Positions 18,182-25,942 of a stretch of DNA of 60,243 bases are shown here, piece after piece (within the stretch, counting starts at the first letter, position 1; every line of letters begins with the position of its first letter). Origin of the DNA: Alkalibacterium olivapovliticus (GTDB lineage: Bacteria; Bacillota; Bacilli; Lactobacillales; Carnobacteriaceae_A); NCBI RefSeq assembly GCF_003003275.1, contig NZ_PVTO01000015.1, positions 1-60,243 of the forward strand. Reading direction: 5' to 3'. The position numbers were made by a program, and so were the translations under genes. The notes below the pieces were generated by a model. That model saw only the letters and a program-made list of their open reading frames with translations. It was not told the DNA's origin and made no database searches.

Positions 18182-18488
18182 CCAGAGTGATGGTTATGTA
18201 TTACTGGAAGCACTGATCAGTATCAGTCTGTTGATGTTAGTGCTGGCAGGAACTGTTCCGTTTTTTATAGATATCTTTGAAGTCAGACAACTGGCAAAAA
18301 AAGATGTCGAACTTAGCCGTTTTCTGTATGAAAGTGCACTGTTTTGGGAAATGAAAGAGACGGTTGAACAAGTGAGTTCGGGGACTAGAAAAGCAGAGGC
18401 TACCGGGAGCTCCAACAGAATTTATATCAGAGGAGAGGATGGTAACGAAACAGAAGTTGAACTGCTTTCGATCAAATGGTCAGAATGA
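18162..18488 (+). CDS. comGE: Minor competence pseudopilin ComGE
   Basis: About 108 residues with a prepilin leader ending in SDG followed by YVLLEALISISLLMLVLAGTVPF. I start it at TTG 18162, which has GGGAAGTGG upstream and overlaps the end of comGD by 20 bases. An in-frame ATG at 18135 would add nine residues. Sequence similarity among ComGE proteins is low, so the call leans on leader, size and operon order. Confidence 0.85.
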   Translation: MWLKRNNQSDGYVLLEALISISLLMLVLAGTVPFFIDIFEVRQLAKKDVELSRFLYESALFWEMKETVEQVSSGTRKAEATGSSNRIYIRGEDGNETEVELLSIKWSE

Positions 18489-18921
18489 AGATGGCCTGAC
18501 ATTGATTGAACTATTGGTGGCTTTAAACGTGATGGTGGGGTGTGTTTTCTTCTTCTCGCTAGCTTTGACTCAAATTCAGTCGGTCCAGGCAACTATTAGT
18601 GAAGACAGACAAATTGAATGGCATCTCTTCCTTAACCAGATGGAGTATGAGTTGAGAGATAAAGTACTGGTTAGTAAGACAGCCAGTACACTCAACGTTA
18701 AGCAGATAAAAGATGGCGTTATTCAGAATGAATCGATTTCCTATAATTTATACAATGACATGTACCGCAGAACGGTCAACAGAACTGGACACCAGCCGCT
18801 TTTAACTAAACTAAAAACACTGAAAGTGCAGCATGACCATACACACCTTAGAATTGAGGTCACCTTTCAAAATGATGAATCATATTCTGCAAGACTTAAA
18901 CTAGAGGGTTTAAATGAATAA
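18439..18921 (+). CDS. comGF: Minor competence pseudopilin ComGF
   Basis: A 160-residue protein with EDGLTLIELLVALNVMVGCVFFFSL, a class III leader plus helix, then a soluble domain with QIEWHLFLNQMEYELRDK, typical of ComGF. ATG 18439 lies inside comGE (50-base overlap) and follows AGAGGAGAGG closely. The stop overlaps the comGG start. Confidence 0.9.
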   Translation: MVTKQKLNCFRSNGQNEDGLTLIELLVALNVMVGCVFFFSLALTQIQSVQATISEDRQIEWHLFLNQMEYELRDKVLVSKTASTLNVKQIKDGVIQNESISYNLYNDMYRRTVNRTGHQPLLTKLKTLKVQHDHTHLRIEVTFQNDESYSARLKLEGLNE

Positions 18922-19351
18922 ACACTATAGAAGATTAGTCAGGAGTGAAAGTGGCAGCAGTTTGATATCGACACTTCTTCTACTGCTTTTTCTTACATTT
19001 CTTATGACAGCATCAGCAACAGTTGTCAAAAACCAGGTCGTTCAGTATAAACAGACTAGCTACAGTTATGAAGCCAAAGCTCTGATAGCAATGACTGAGA
19101 CTCTCCTCTTAAGTGAAGGAGGAGACAGTTACCCCAAACAAATTCTGTTTAGTAATGGGAAAACGGTAATTGAAAAGGTATCAGATAATCGCTATGTGAT
19201 AAGTGCAACACTGAATAACCACTACACTAGTCAAAAGACGATTGAAGTACCTATAAGAAAAAGTGAGCCGGAAGAGATACTGGAAATTGATTCTGACTCC
19301 TTTGAACAAGATGGAGAAGATCACATAAAGAGAGACCAAACGATAGAGTGA
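18914..19351 (+). CDS. comGG: Competence protein ComGG
   Basis: A 145-residue last gene of the comG operon. A hydrophobic helix lies at about residues 16-36 (SSLISTLLLLLFLTFLMTASA) behind a SESG segment that resembles a minimal prepilin leader. The acidic C-terminus (EILEIDSDSFEQDGED) is unremarkable. The ATG overlaps the comGF stop. Identification depends mainly on position, size and helix. Confidence 0.85.
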   Translation: MNKHYRRLVRSESGSSLISTLLLLLFLTFLMTASATVVKNQVVQYKQTSYSYEAKALIAMTETLLLSEGGDSYPKQILFSNGKTVIEKVSDNRYVISATLNNHYTSQKTIEVPIRKSEPEEILEIDSDSFEQDGEDHIKRDQTIE

Positions 19352-19389
19352 CCACTTCTGCAACTGTTATCTAATTAAAGATAGACATA

Positions 19390-19417
19390 GAGGCTGTTAT
19401 AACAGCCTCTTATTTTT
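19390..19417 (+). terminator. Terminator of the comG operon
   Basis: A 20-base perfect palindrome (19390-19409, GAGGCTGT arms around TATA) followed by TTATTTTTA. Confidence 0.85.
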
Positions 19418-19470
19418 ATGAAAATCTTGGTAAATGGGTCATACTTAGCAGAAAGGAAAACACCCATTCG

Positions 19471-19499
19471 TTTATTTTTCAATTGAGCTTTGCTATAAT
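19471..19499 (+). promoter_or_regulatory. Promoter of pepP
   Basis: TTTATT (19471-19476), 17-base spacer, extended -10 TGCTATAAT (core 19494-19499). Confidence 0.6.
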
Positions 19500-19550
19500 G
19501 AAAAAGACGGAAGATTGACAGCAAGATAAACTAAAAGATAGGGTGTTTAG

Positions 19551-20612
19551 ATGTCTCGAGTAAATGATATACAACAAAAAATGAAAAGTGAGGGAGTAGA
19601 AGCTCTCCTAATAACTAGTCCTTACAATTTGCGTTATGCTTCAAATTTCACAGGATCAACTGGTTTAAGTGTGATTACACAAAGTAAAGCTTTTTTCGTA
19701 ACTGACTTCAGGTACACCGAACAGGCAGCGGATCAGGCAGTCGAGTTTGAGATCGTTAAAAACACGGGACCAATTTACGAAGAAGTTAAAGCAATCGTTG
19801 AGAAGGAAAACATAAAATCGCTGGGATTCGAAAAAGAGTTTGTGACTTTTGCAATGTATGAACAAATTAGTTCTTTACTAACCTGTGAGTTGATACCAGT
19901 CAGTGGACTAGTTGAATCATTAAGAGAAATCAAAGAAGATTCTGAAGTGGAAACCATTCAGAAGGCGATTAAAATTACTGAATTTGCTTTTGAAGAAATA
20001 CTTAACTTTATTAAGCCTGGCGTTTCTGAAATCGAAGTGGCCAATAAGCTGGATTTTTTAATGAGAGAAAAAGGAGCATCCGGTGTATCCTTTGACACAA
20101 TCGTTGCCAGTGGAAAACGTTCTGCAATGCCGCATGGGGTAGCGAGCGATAAAAAAATCGAAAATGGAGACATGATCACTTTAGATTTCGGGTGTTACTA
20201 TAAGGGTTACGTTTCTGATATGACTAGAACCTTTTCTCTAGGAGACCCAGGTGAAGAACTCAAGAAAATTCACCAGATCGTACTTGATGCTAATTTAAAA
20301 GTGACGGAACATGCTAAAGCCGGCGTCACTGGTAAAGCACTTGATGATATTGCTAGAGATTATATCAAAGAAAAAGGGTATGGTGAAGCATTTGGTCACT
20401 CTACCGGTCACGGCATAGGTCTTGAAGTCCATGAAGGCCCCGGCATAAACTTCCGGAATGAGAAAGTATTAGTAAGCGGAAACGTGATCACCAATGAACC
20501 GGGGATTTATATTCCGGGACTGGGTGGCGTAAGAATCGAAGATGACCTTCTGATCACTGAAAATGGCAATAAAAACCTGATGAGTGTAACGAAAGAACTG
20601 ATACAATTATAA
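19551..20612 (+). CDS. pepP: Xaa-Pro aminopeptidase/peptidase PepP (M24 family)
   Basis: A 353-residue cytoplasmic metallopeptidase removing N-terminal residues next to proline. Metal ligands are all present: Asp in TLDFGCYYKGYVSDMTRTFSLG (two), His in HSTGHGIGLEVHEGPG, Glu in VITNEPGIYIPG and Glu in VRIEDDLLI. The creatinase-like N-terminal domain has SPYNLRYASNFTGSTG. It lies directly upstream of efp, the conserved position of the Bacillus yqhT/pepP gene. It has its own promoter. It is one of two M24 peptidases in the window and clearly distinct from PepQ. Confidence 0.92.
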   Translation: MSRVNDIQQKMKSEGVEALLITSPYNLRYASNFTGSTGLSVITQSKAFFVTDFRYTEQAADQAVEFEIVKNTGPIYEEVKAIVEKENIKSLGFEKEFVTFAMYEQISSLLTCELIPVSGLVESLREIKEDSEVETIQKAIKITEFAFEEILNFIKPGVSEIEVANKLDFLMREKGASGVSFDTIVASGKRSAMPHGVASDKKIENGDMITLDFGCYYKGYVSDMTRTFSLGDPGEELKKIHQIVLDANLKVTEHAKAGVTGKALDDIARDYIKEKGYGEAFGHSTGHGIGLEVHEGPGINFRNEKVLVSGNVITNEPGIYIPGLGGVRIEDDLLITENGNKNLMSVTKELIQL

Positions 20613-20665
20613 CCAGTTAAAATGCGGTTTTTGACGAATTGAAAATAGGTTTTCGGTTCAAATCA

Positions 20666-20674
20666 TGTTACAAT
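20666..20674 (+). promoter_or_regulatory. Extended -10 promoter element before efp
   Basis: TGTTACAAT at 20666-20674 matches an extended -10 element; a convincing -35 is not visible. It lies 59 bases before the efp start. Confidence 0.4.
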
Positions 20675-20732
20675 AGAAAGAGAATTAAAATACTTTTTCA
20701 ACTCAGGGTATTTTATATTAGGAGGAAATTAA

Positions 20733-21290
20733 ATGATTTCAACAAGTGAATTCAAAACTGGACTGACGATTGAATATGATGGAAGTATCTGGAGATTAAT
20801 GGATTTTCAACATGTTAAACCGGGTAAAGGTCCGGCATTTGTGCGTTCAAAATTAAAAAATCTGCGCACTGGTGCTATTCAGGATAAAACATTCCGTGCT
20901 GGAGAAAAGATGGATACGGCGCATATTGAAACAAATTCGATGCAGTATTTATATGAAGATGGCGGAAACCACGTGTTTATGGATTCTGTAACATATGAGC
21001 AGCTTGAAATTCCAGGAGAACGTATCGAAGATGAATTGAAACTGATGAAAGAAAATATGCAGGTCGAAATCATGATGTACGGTAGTGAAGTACTTGGTGT
21101 GGATCTGCCTAAAAAAGTTCAGCTTAAAGTAGTGGAAACAGAGCCCGGTATTAGAGGAGACACGTCCGGAGGCGGATCTAAATCAGCAACTCTTGAAACA
21201 GGTGCGGTCATTACTGTCCCTCTGTTTATAAATGTAGATGACATTCTGATTATTAATACCGATGAGAGCAGCTACGTCTCACGCGCCTGA
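20733..21290 (+). CDS. efp: Translation elongation factor P
   Basis: A 185-residue three-domain protein that binds between the P and E sites and helps the ribosome form bonds at polyproline stretches. The KOW-like N-terminal domain shows [20 protein letters not shown], with Lys in the tip loop PGKGPA, the position that is post-translationally modified in many bacteria. The C-terminal signature [26 protein letters not shown] is intact. AGGAGGAAATTA precedes the start. The gene probably leads an operon with yqhY and nusB. A clear native substrate in this window is the Pro-Pro-Pro linker of the NlpC/P60 hydrolase. Confidence 0.97.
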   Translation: MISTSEFKTGLTIEYDGSIWRLMDFQHVKPGKGPAFVRSKLKNLRTGAIQDKTFRAGEKMDTAHIETNSMQYLYEDGGNHVFMDSVTYEQLEIPGERIEDELKLMKENMQVEIMMYGSEVLGVDLPKKVQLKVVETEPGIRGDTSGGGSKSATLETGAVITVPLFINVDDILIINTDESSYVSRA

Positions 21291-21321
21291 TCATTAATGT
21301 AATAAAGAAGGAGGAACGGTA

Positions 21322-21738
21322 ATGGTTGAAAAAACTGGAGATACAAATCAAAGTAATCTGCTAGGTGAAATCGAAGTTGCCCCTGAAGTTGTGGAGATCA
21401 TTGCAGGAATTGCCGCTAATGAAGTGGGCGGCGTTTATGCCATGCAGGGTAAGTTTTCTAAACGAATGAAAAACGTGTTCGGTAAAACCAACCATAAAAA
21501 AGGGGTTCATTTAAATACCGAAGAAGATGGATTGAAACTGGATATTTACTGTTATTTTAAATTTGGCGTAAATGTACCCGAAGTTGCAAAAACAATCCAG
21601 CAGCGCGTGCGTGAACAAGTACTGCATATGACAGAAATCACATTGGCTGAAGTGAATATTCATATTGCAGATATCGTACCTGAAAAAACTACTATCCAAG
21701 AATTGTTCGAATTGGACACGGAAGAAGATGACGAATAG
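21322..21738 (+). CDS. yqhY: Asp23/Gls24-family envelope stress protein (YqhY)
   Basis: A 138-residue protein of the Asp23 family: GEIEVAPEVVEIIAGIAANEVGGVYAMQGK, VHLNTEEDGLKLDIYCYFKFGVNVPEVAKTI and VNIHIADIVPEK. The Bacillus member YqhY is linked to acetyl-CoA carboxylase control and sits in the same efp-to-nusB neighbourhood. Staphylococcal Asp23 is membrane-associated and tied to alkaline stress. AAGGAGG precedes the ATG. It overlaps nusB by one base. Confidence 0.9.
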   Translation: MVEKTGDTNQSNLLGEIEVAPEVVEIIAGIAANEVGGVYAMQGKFSKRMKNVFGKTNHKKGVHLNTEEDGLKLDIYCYFKFGVNVPEVAKTIQQRVREQVLHMTEITLAEVNIHIADIVPEKTTIQELFELDTEEDDE

Positions 21739-22223
21739 TGACTACAGTAAGGCGTGTGATTAGGGAAAAAGCCTTTCAGTCTCTTTTCCAGTTATCTACA
21801 CATGAAGAATTAACGATCGATCAGGCTATCAGACTTGCTTTAGAAAGTACGCTGTCATTTGATGACATGAGAACAATAGAAGAAGCTATGAAAGAAGTAT
21901 TGCCTGAAGAAAAAAATACACAGCAAATCGTACAGGATGCGCTTCACTACCTTAGGAAACTGGTAGTTGGTGCACGTGAGAATAGTGAAGTGATTGACGA
22001 AACGATTACAAGACATTTAAAGAACTGGTCTTTAAGCAGGCTGGAACGCACAAACCTATTGCTTCTTCGTTTAGCCACTTATGAGTTATTGTTTGAAGAA
22101 GAAATGGATAAACGTATCGTCATGAATGAAGCAATCGAGTTGGCTAAAACATTCAATGATGAACAGGCAAGTAAATTTATTAACGGTGTACTGCAAAGTA
22201 TAGCTGATGAAAATAAAGTTTGA
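21738..22223 (+). CDS. nusB: Transcription antitermination factor NusB
   Basis: A 161-residue all-helical RNA-binding protein that with NusE binds boxA in rRNA leaders. Typical sequence: RRVIREKAFQSLFQL at the N-terminus and WSLSRLERTNLLLLRLATYELLFEEEMDKRIVMNEAIELAKTF near the C-terminus. Its GTG start shares a base with the yqhY stop (TAGTG), so translation is probably coupled. In Bacillus and many Lactobacillales folD follows; here it does not. Confidence 0.95.
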   Translation: MTTVRRVIREKAFQSLFQLSTHEELTIDQAIRLALESTLSFDDMRTIEEAMKEVLPEEKNTQQIVQDALHYLRKLVVGARENSEVIDETITRHLKNWSLSRLERTNLLLLRLATYELLFEEEMDKRIVMNEAIELAKTFNDEQASKFINGVLQSIADENKV

Positions 22224-22239
22224 GCACTTTTTTCTGTCG

Positions 22240-22262
22240 TGACCTCACAGTATGTGGGGTCA
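22240..22262. other. Short hairpin between nusB and xseA
   Basis: TGACCTCAC (22240-22248) pairs with GTGGGGTCA (22254-22262) with one G-T pair and a 5-base loop. No T-run follows. It may be a processing site or leader element; function unknown. Confidence 0.4.
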
Positions 22263-22304
22263 TAGAAATCAAATGGTGACGCAGACAGCAAGAGAGGGCG
22301 GGAA

Positions 22305-22335
22305 AATAGAGTGTCGTTCACATTCTATTTTTTTG
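22305..22335 (+). terminator. Terminator or attenuator between nusB and xseA
   Basis: Ten-bp stem 22305-22314 with 22320-22329 (one G-T pair), 5-base loop, followed by six T. It lies 82 bases after nusB and 48 bases before xseA. Confidence 0.7.
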
Positions 22336-22382
22336 CTCTTTTTATTTTCACTGTACATAACGTATAAAGGAAGGATTAATCG

Positions 22383-23753
22383 ATGGATCAAGATTACTTA
22401 ACGGTATCGCAGTTAACCACTTATGTAAAACGAAAATTTGATTACGATCCTTATCTGGAACGGGTTTTCGTAAAAGGGGAAATTTCCAACTACAATCCTC
22501 ATCGCCGAAACTCGCACCAGTATTTTAGTATCAAGGATAAAGGGGCCAAGTTGTCAGTGGTCTTGTTTCAACGTGAAGGCAGAAAGCTGGCAGTCGATCT
22601 CGAGGAGGGCATGAGTGTCCTGGCTATTGGACGCTTATCTGTTTATGAGAAGAACGGCACGTATCAGCTTTACATCGAACACATTGAACCTGAAGGATTA
22701 GGCCAGTTATATGCCGCTTATGAACAGACTAAAAAGAAATTAGCTGAAGAAGGCTGGTTTAATTCTGAACTTAAGAAACCGCTGATCCGATTTCCAAAAA
22801 AAATAGCAGTCATCACCAGTCCGAGCGGAGCAGTAATCAGAGATATTCAGACGACAATCGAAAGACGATTTCCGATCGTCGAACTGACGCTCTTCCCAAC
22901 GCTTGTTCAGGGAGACAAAGCGGCAGACTCGATAGTAAAAAGCATCAAGAAGGCAGATAAAAATGGTGAATTCGATACCATTATCGTTGCTCGAGGAGGC
23001 GGATCGTTTGAGGATCTGTTTCCATTCAACGAAGAAAAAGTGGCGTTGGCAATAGCACAAGCGACTACACCAGTGATTTCATCGGTAGGTCATGAAACCG
23101 ATACGACATTAGCTGATCTTTCATCTGACGTTAGAGCAGCAACACCAACTGCAGCGGCAGAATTGGCCGTACCAGTGCTGACAGAAGAACTGGGTAAAAT
23201 TGATCTCACTAAGCAGAGACTGGCGCAAGCCATGCAGACGATCTTGAGACAGGAAACAGAACGACTCAAACGACTGAATCAGTCCTATATTTTCAGACAG
23301 CCTGCCAGACTCTATGACGGATACAGTCAGAATCTGGATCAGTTAACGGATTCTCTAATCAGAACAACAGAACAGAGGATAAAAACCAGTCAGCAGAAAA
23401 GTCAGTTTCTTGACAGACAACTGCAGGCTTACAGTCCGGAGTCATTGATCAGACAATCTAAAAAAGATAATGAAAGATTGCTTCAGCAATTAATATCTGC
23501 TTCCCACCATATCGTTAAACAAGAGACTAGTCAGTTGAATTATCTGATTCAATCACTGGACCATCTTTCCCCTCTAAATATTCTGGGCAGAGGCTACGGC
23601 ATAACTAAAAAAGAAGGAAAAGTCGTTAAATCAACCAGTCAGGTAACCAAAGATGACCACATTAACGTGATGGTTTCGGATGGAACAATAGCAGCTAACG
23701 TAACAGCTGTCAGCAAGAACGACCCAACTAACATAATCAGTGAGGAGAAATAA
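22383..23753 (+). CDS. xseA: Exodeoxyribonuclease VII large subunit
   Basis: A 456-residue subunit of exonuclease VII, which degrades single-stranded DNA in both directions. The N-terminal OB-fold (VFVKGEISNYNPHRRNSHQYFSIKDKGAKLSVVLF) binds DNA. The catalytic domain has IAVITSPSGAVIRDI, FDTIIVARGGGSFEDLFPFNEE and PVISSVGHETDTTLADLSSDVRAATPTAAAE. The long helical tail and the C-terminal LSPLNILGRGYGITKKEGKVV are typical. AAAGGAAGG precedes the ATG. xseB follows after two bases. Confidence 0.97.
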   Translation: MDQDYLTVSQLTTYVKRKFDYDPYLERVFVKGEISNYNPHRRNSHQYFSIKDKGAKLSVVLFQREGRKLAVDLEEGMSVLAIGRLSVYEKNGTYQLYIEHIEPEGLGQLYAAYEQTKKKLAEEGWFNSELKKPLIRFPKKIAVITSPSGAVIRDIQTTIERRFPIVELTLFPTLVQGDKAADSIVKSIKKADKNGEFDTIIVARGGGSFEDLFPFNEEKVALAIAQATTPVISSVGHETDTTLADLSSDVRAATPTAAAELAVPVLTEELGKIDLTKQRLAQAMQTILRQETERLKRLNQSYIFRQPARLYDGYSQNLDQLTDSLIRTTEQRIKTSQQKSQFLDRQLQAYSPESLIRQSKKDNERLLQQLISASHHIVKQETSQLNYLIQSLDHLSPLNILGRGYGITKKEGKVVKSTSQVTKDDHINVMVSDGTIAANVTAVSKNDPTNIISEEK

Positions 23754-23755
23754 CT

Positions 23756-23977
23756 GTGGAAAAAGATAAAACATTCGATGAGGCCATGAAAGAACTGGAG
23801 ACAATCGTTCAACAACTGGAACAAGGGGATGTGCCTCTTGAAGAAGCACTGGATCAGTTTCAGGAAGGCATTAAACTGAGCCGATACTGCAAAGGGATTG
23901 TAGAAGATGCAGAGAAAACAGTGACTAAAATGGTCAACGAAGAAAACAGTACTAATTTAACTGATGACTCAGAGTAA
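23756..23977 (+). CDS. xseB: Exodeoxyribonuclease VII small subunit
   Basis: A 73-residue helical partner of XseA: FDEAMKELETIVQQLEQGDVPLEEALDQFQEGI is the family signature. It starts with GTG, with TGAGGAGAAA upstream inside the end of xseA. Length is normal. Confidence 0.95.
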   Translation: MEKDKTFDEAMKELETIVQQLEQGDVPLEEALDQFQEGIKLSRYCKGIVEDAEKTVTKMVNEENSTNLTDDSE

Positions 23978-23987
23978 AACCGGTCTC

Positions 23988-24058
23988 GCTCTAATTAAGT
24001 GCGAAGGTATAATGGTGACTTCCCTTCGAAGCGATCCTCTGCTTCAGCAGGGTAGAGC
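23988..24058. ncRNA. Candidate three-stem structured element between xseB and ispA
   Basis: Outer arms GCTCTA (23988-23993) and TAGAGC (24053-24058) enclose two hairpins: CGAAGG (24002-24007) with CCTTCG (24023-24028), and CC-CTGC (24036-24042, one bulged T) with GCAGGG (24047-24052) around a TTCA loop. This makes a three-way junction directly before the ispA ribosome site. It has no T-run and does not fit a tRNA. It could be a cis-regulatory RNA or a chance fold. Confidence 0.35.
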
Positions 24059-24093
24059 TACAGGTGTTTTATAAAAAATCAAAGGAGTAACTT

Positions 24094-24981
24094 ATGAAAT
24101 TTCAAGAATTGAATCGTCACTATAAGGCGCTTTTTGAGCTGTTTATGCTTGATGCCATTCCAGATCACAGCCAAACGCAGTTGGAAGAAGCGATGCGTTA
24201 CTCATTGTCTGCTGGGGGGAAACGATTAAGACCACTTATTCTTTTCGCCGTTCTTAAAGCGTTTGGTAAACCCGTGGAACCTGCTTTCATATACGGTACA
24301 GCGCTGGAAATGATCCATACGTATTCACTGATTCACGATGATTTGCCGGCTATGGATGATGATGATCTAAGAAGAGGGAAACCAACTAATCACATTCAGT
24401 ACTCTGAAGCAACAGCTATACTCGCAGGCGATGCCCTTTTAACTAAAGCGTTCGAGCTGATGACACTAGGTGAAGCAGCTGACGAGATTAAACTGAAGCT
24501 GATCAGAGAACTAGCCTTGAACTCTGGAAATGAAGGAATGGTTGGTGGTCAGCAGGCTGATATGAATGGTGAACACACCACCCTAACAGTTGAGGACCTG
24601 GAGTCCATTCATGCCAGAAAAACGGGGAAACTGATCCATTTCGCATTTTTTGCTGGCGGATTATTGTCTGAGGCCAAAGAAGAGACTGTCAAAGACCTTG
24701 AAGAGATGGCGTATGCTCTTGGCCTGGCGTATCAGATTCGTGATGATATTCTGGATGTCCAGGGTGACGAGACAGAACTAGGAAAACGGACAGGGGCCGA
24801 TGCAAAAAACGGGAAAAGTACTTATCCGGCTTTGCTAGGTCTAAATGAAGCGAAGAGTTTATTCAAAGAAAGACTGACTAGAGCGCTGGAATTGAATCAG
24901 CAGATTTACTCAAGAGAAACAGATTATGATGATGAGCTATTGGCTTCTTTCATCCATTCTCTAGAAATCAGCAGTAAATAA
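24094..24981 (+). CDS. ispA: Farnesyl (geranyl) diphosphate synthase
   Basis: A 295-residue short-chain trans-prenyltransferase making the C15 precursor for undecaprenyl phosphate. The first Asp-rich motif is IHDDLPAMDDDDLRRGKPT and the second IRDDILDVQGD. SAGGKRLRPL and GGQQADM are also family marks. AAAGGAG precedes the ATG. In Bacillus dxs follows ispA; here tlyA follows directly, which fits a lineage that makes isoprenoids through mevalonate. Confidence 0.95.
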   Translation: MKFQELNRHYKALFELFMLDAIPDHSQTQLEEAMRYSLSAGGKRLRPLILFAVLKAFGKPVEPAFIYGTALEMIHTYSLIHDDLPAMDDDDLRRGKPTNHIQYSEATAILAGDALLTKAFELMTLGEAADEIKLKLIRELALNSGNEGMVGGQQADMNGEHTTLTVEDLESIHARKTGKLIHFAFFAGGLLSEAKEETVKDLEEMAYALGLAYQIRDDILDVQGDETELGKRTGADAKNGKSTYPALLGLNEAKSLFKERLTRALELNQQIYSRETDYDDELLASFIHSLEISSK

Positions 24982-24994
24982 TGAGGTGTTCGAA

Positions 24995-25798
24995 ATGAAG
25001 AAAGAACGCGCGGATGATTTGCTGATCGCACAGGGATGGGCAGAAGATCGGGATAAAGCCAAACGGTTCATCATGACAGGAAAAGTTTACACGAGTAAAG
25101 AAGAAATGATCTTTACGGCCGGAGAAAAACTGGCAGGTGATACGTTGTTGTATGTTAAAGGAGCTGAACAACTTTATGTGAGTAGGGGAGGACAGAAACT
25201 GCAGCACGCATTGGACCATTTCAACATAGATCTTAAGGATCAGACCGTACTGGATATTGGAGCTTCTACGGGCGGCTTTACGGATGTCAGTCTTCAAAAC
25301 GGTGCACGCTTAGTATATGCACTGGACGTAGGGACAAATCAGTTAGCCTGGAAACTTAGAATTGATGAACGGGTAGTTGTTATGGAACAGACGAACTTTA
25401 GAACAGCATCCTTAGAGGATTTCTCCAGTGGACGTCCTGATTTCGCTACAATAGATGTATCCTTTATTTCACTTGAACGGATTTTCCCTGTTTTAAATAC
25501 TATTTTAAAAGATGGAGGGGAAATTGTCGCGCTAATTAAGCCGCAATTTGAAGCCAGACGAGAAGATGTGGGAGCTGGAGGAATCATTACAGATCCCGAG
25601 GTTCATCAGTACGTTATTCAAAATATAATCTCTTTTCTGTATGATTTGGATTGGACTGTTGCTGAAATAGTACCGTCACCAATTAAAGGCGGAAAAGGAA
25701 ATAAAGAGTTTTTAGCTTATATAAAAAAACAGTCACCTAAGTCTAAAACAAAAGAGGAATGGATTGAGCTTATTGTAAATGACTCCCTCTATTTATAA
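24995..25798 (+). CDS. tlyA: TlyA-family rRNA 2'-O-methyltransferase
   Basis: A 267-residue protein with an N-terminal S4 RNA-binding domain (ERADDLLIAQGWAEDRDKAKRFIMTGKVY) and a C-terminal FtsJ-like Rossmann methyltransferase domain with VLDIGASTGGFTDVSLQNGA (SAM binding), DVSFISLERI and IKPQFEARREDVGAGG. Members methylate cytidine 2'-OH in 16S/23S rRNA; they were once called haemolysins. I start at ATG 24995 with GAGGTG upstream. Order ispA-tlyA-argR-recN is conserved in Firmicutes. Confidence 0.92.
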   Translation: MKKERADDLLIAQGWAEDRDKAKRFIMTGKVYTSKEEMIFTAGEKLAGDTLLYVKGAEQLYVSRGGQKLQHALDHFNIDLKDQTVLDIGASTGGFTDVSLQNGARLVYALDVGTNQLAWKLRIDERVVVMEQTNFRTASLEDFSSGRPDFATIDVSFISLERIFPVLNTILKDGGEIVALIKPQFEARREDVGAGGIITDPEVHQYVIQNIISFLYDLDWTVAEIVPSPIKGGKGNKEFLAYIKKQSPKSKTKEEWIELIVNDSLYL

Positions 25799-25874
25799 AG
25801 GTATTCTTTCTATGCAGATTTTTAATAGTCTTTAGGAGTTCTTTTATTGGAAGTCAGGTGAAAATAAAGTATAA

Positions 25875-25903
25875 TTGGAATGAATATACTGTATAATTAT
25901 ACT
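25875..25903 (+). promoter_or_regulatory. Promoter of argR with overlapping palindrome
   Basis: TTGGAA (25875-25880), 17-base spacer, TATACT (25898-25903). A 12-base perfect palindrome GTATAATTATAC (25891-25902) and an adjacent TGAATATA (25881-25888) resemble half-sites of an ARG box, so ArgR autorepression is plausible. Confidence 0.5.
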
Positions 25904-25942
25904 GTGTTAGGTATTGGCATGAATGCATAGGAGTGAATCAAA

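Noticed and set aside
23988-24058. A tRNA gene
   Set aside because: Only two inner hairpins, a 6-bp outer helix, a 15-base loop and no TTC-type T-loop; it does not fold as a cloverleaf.
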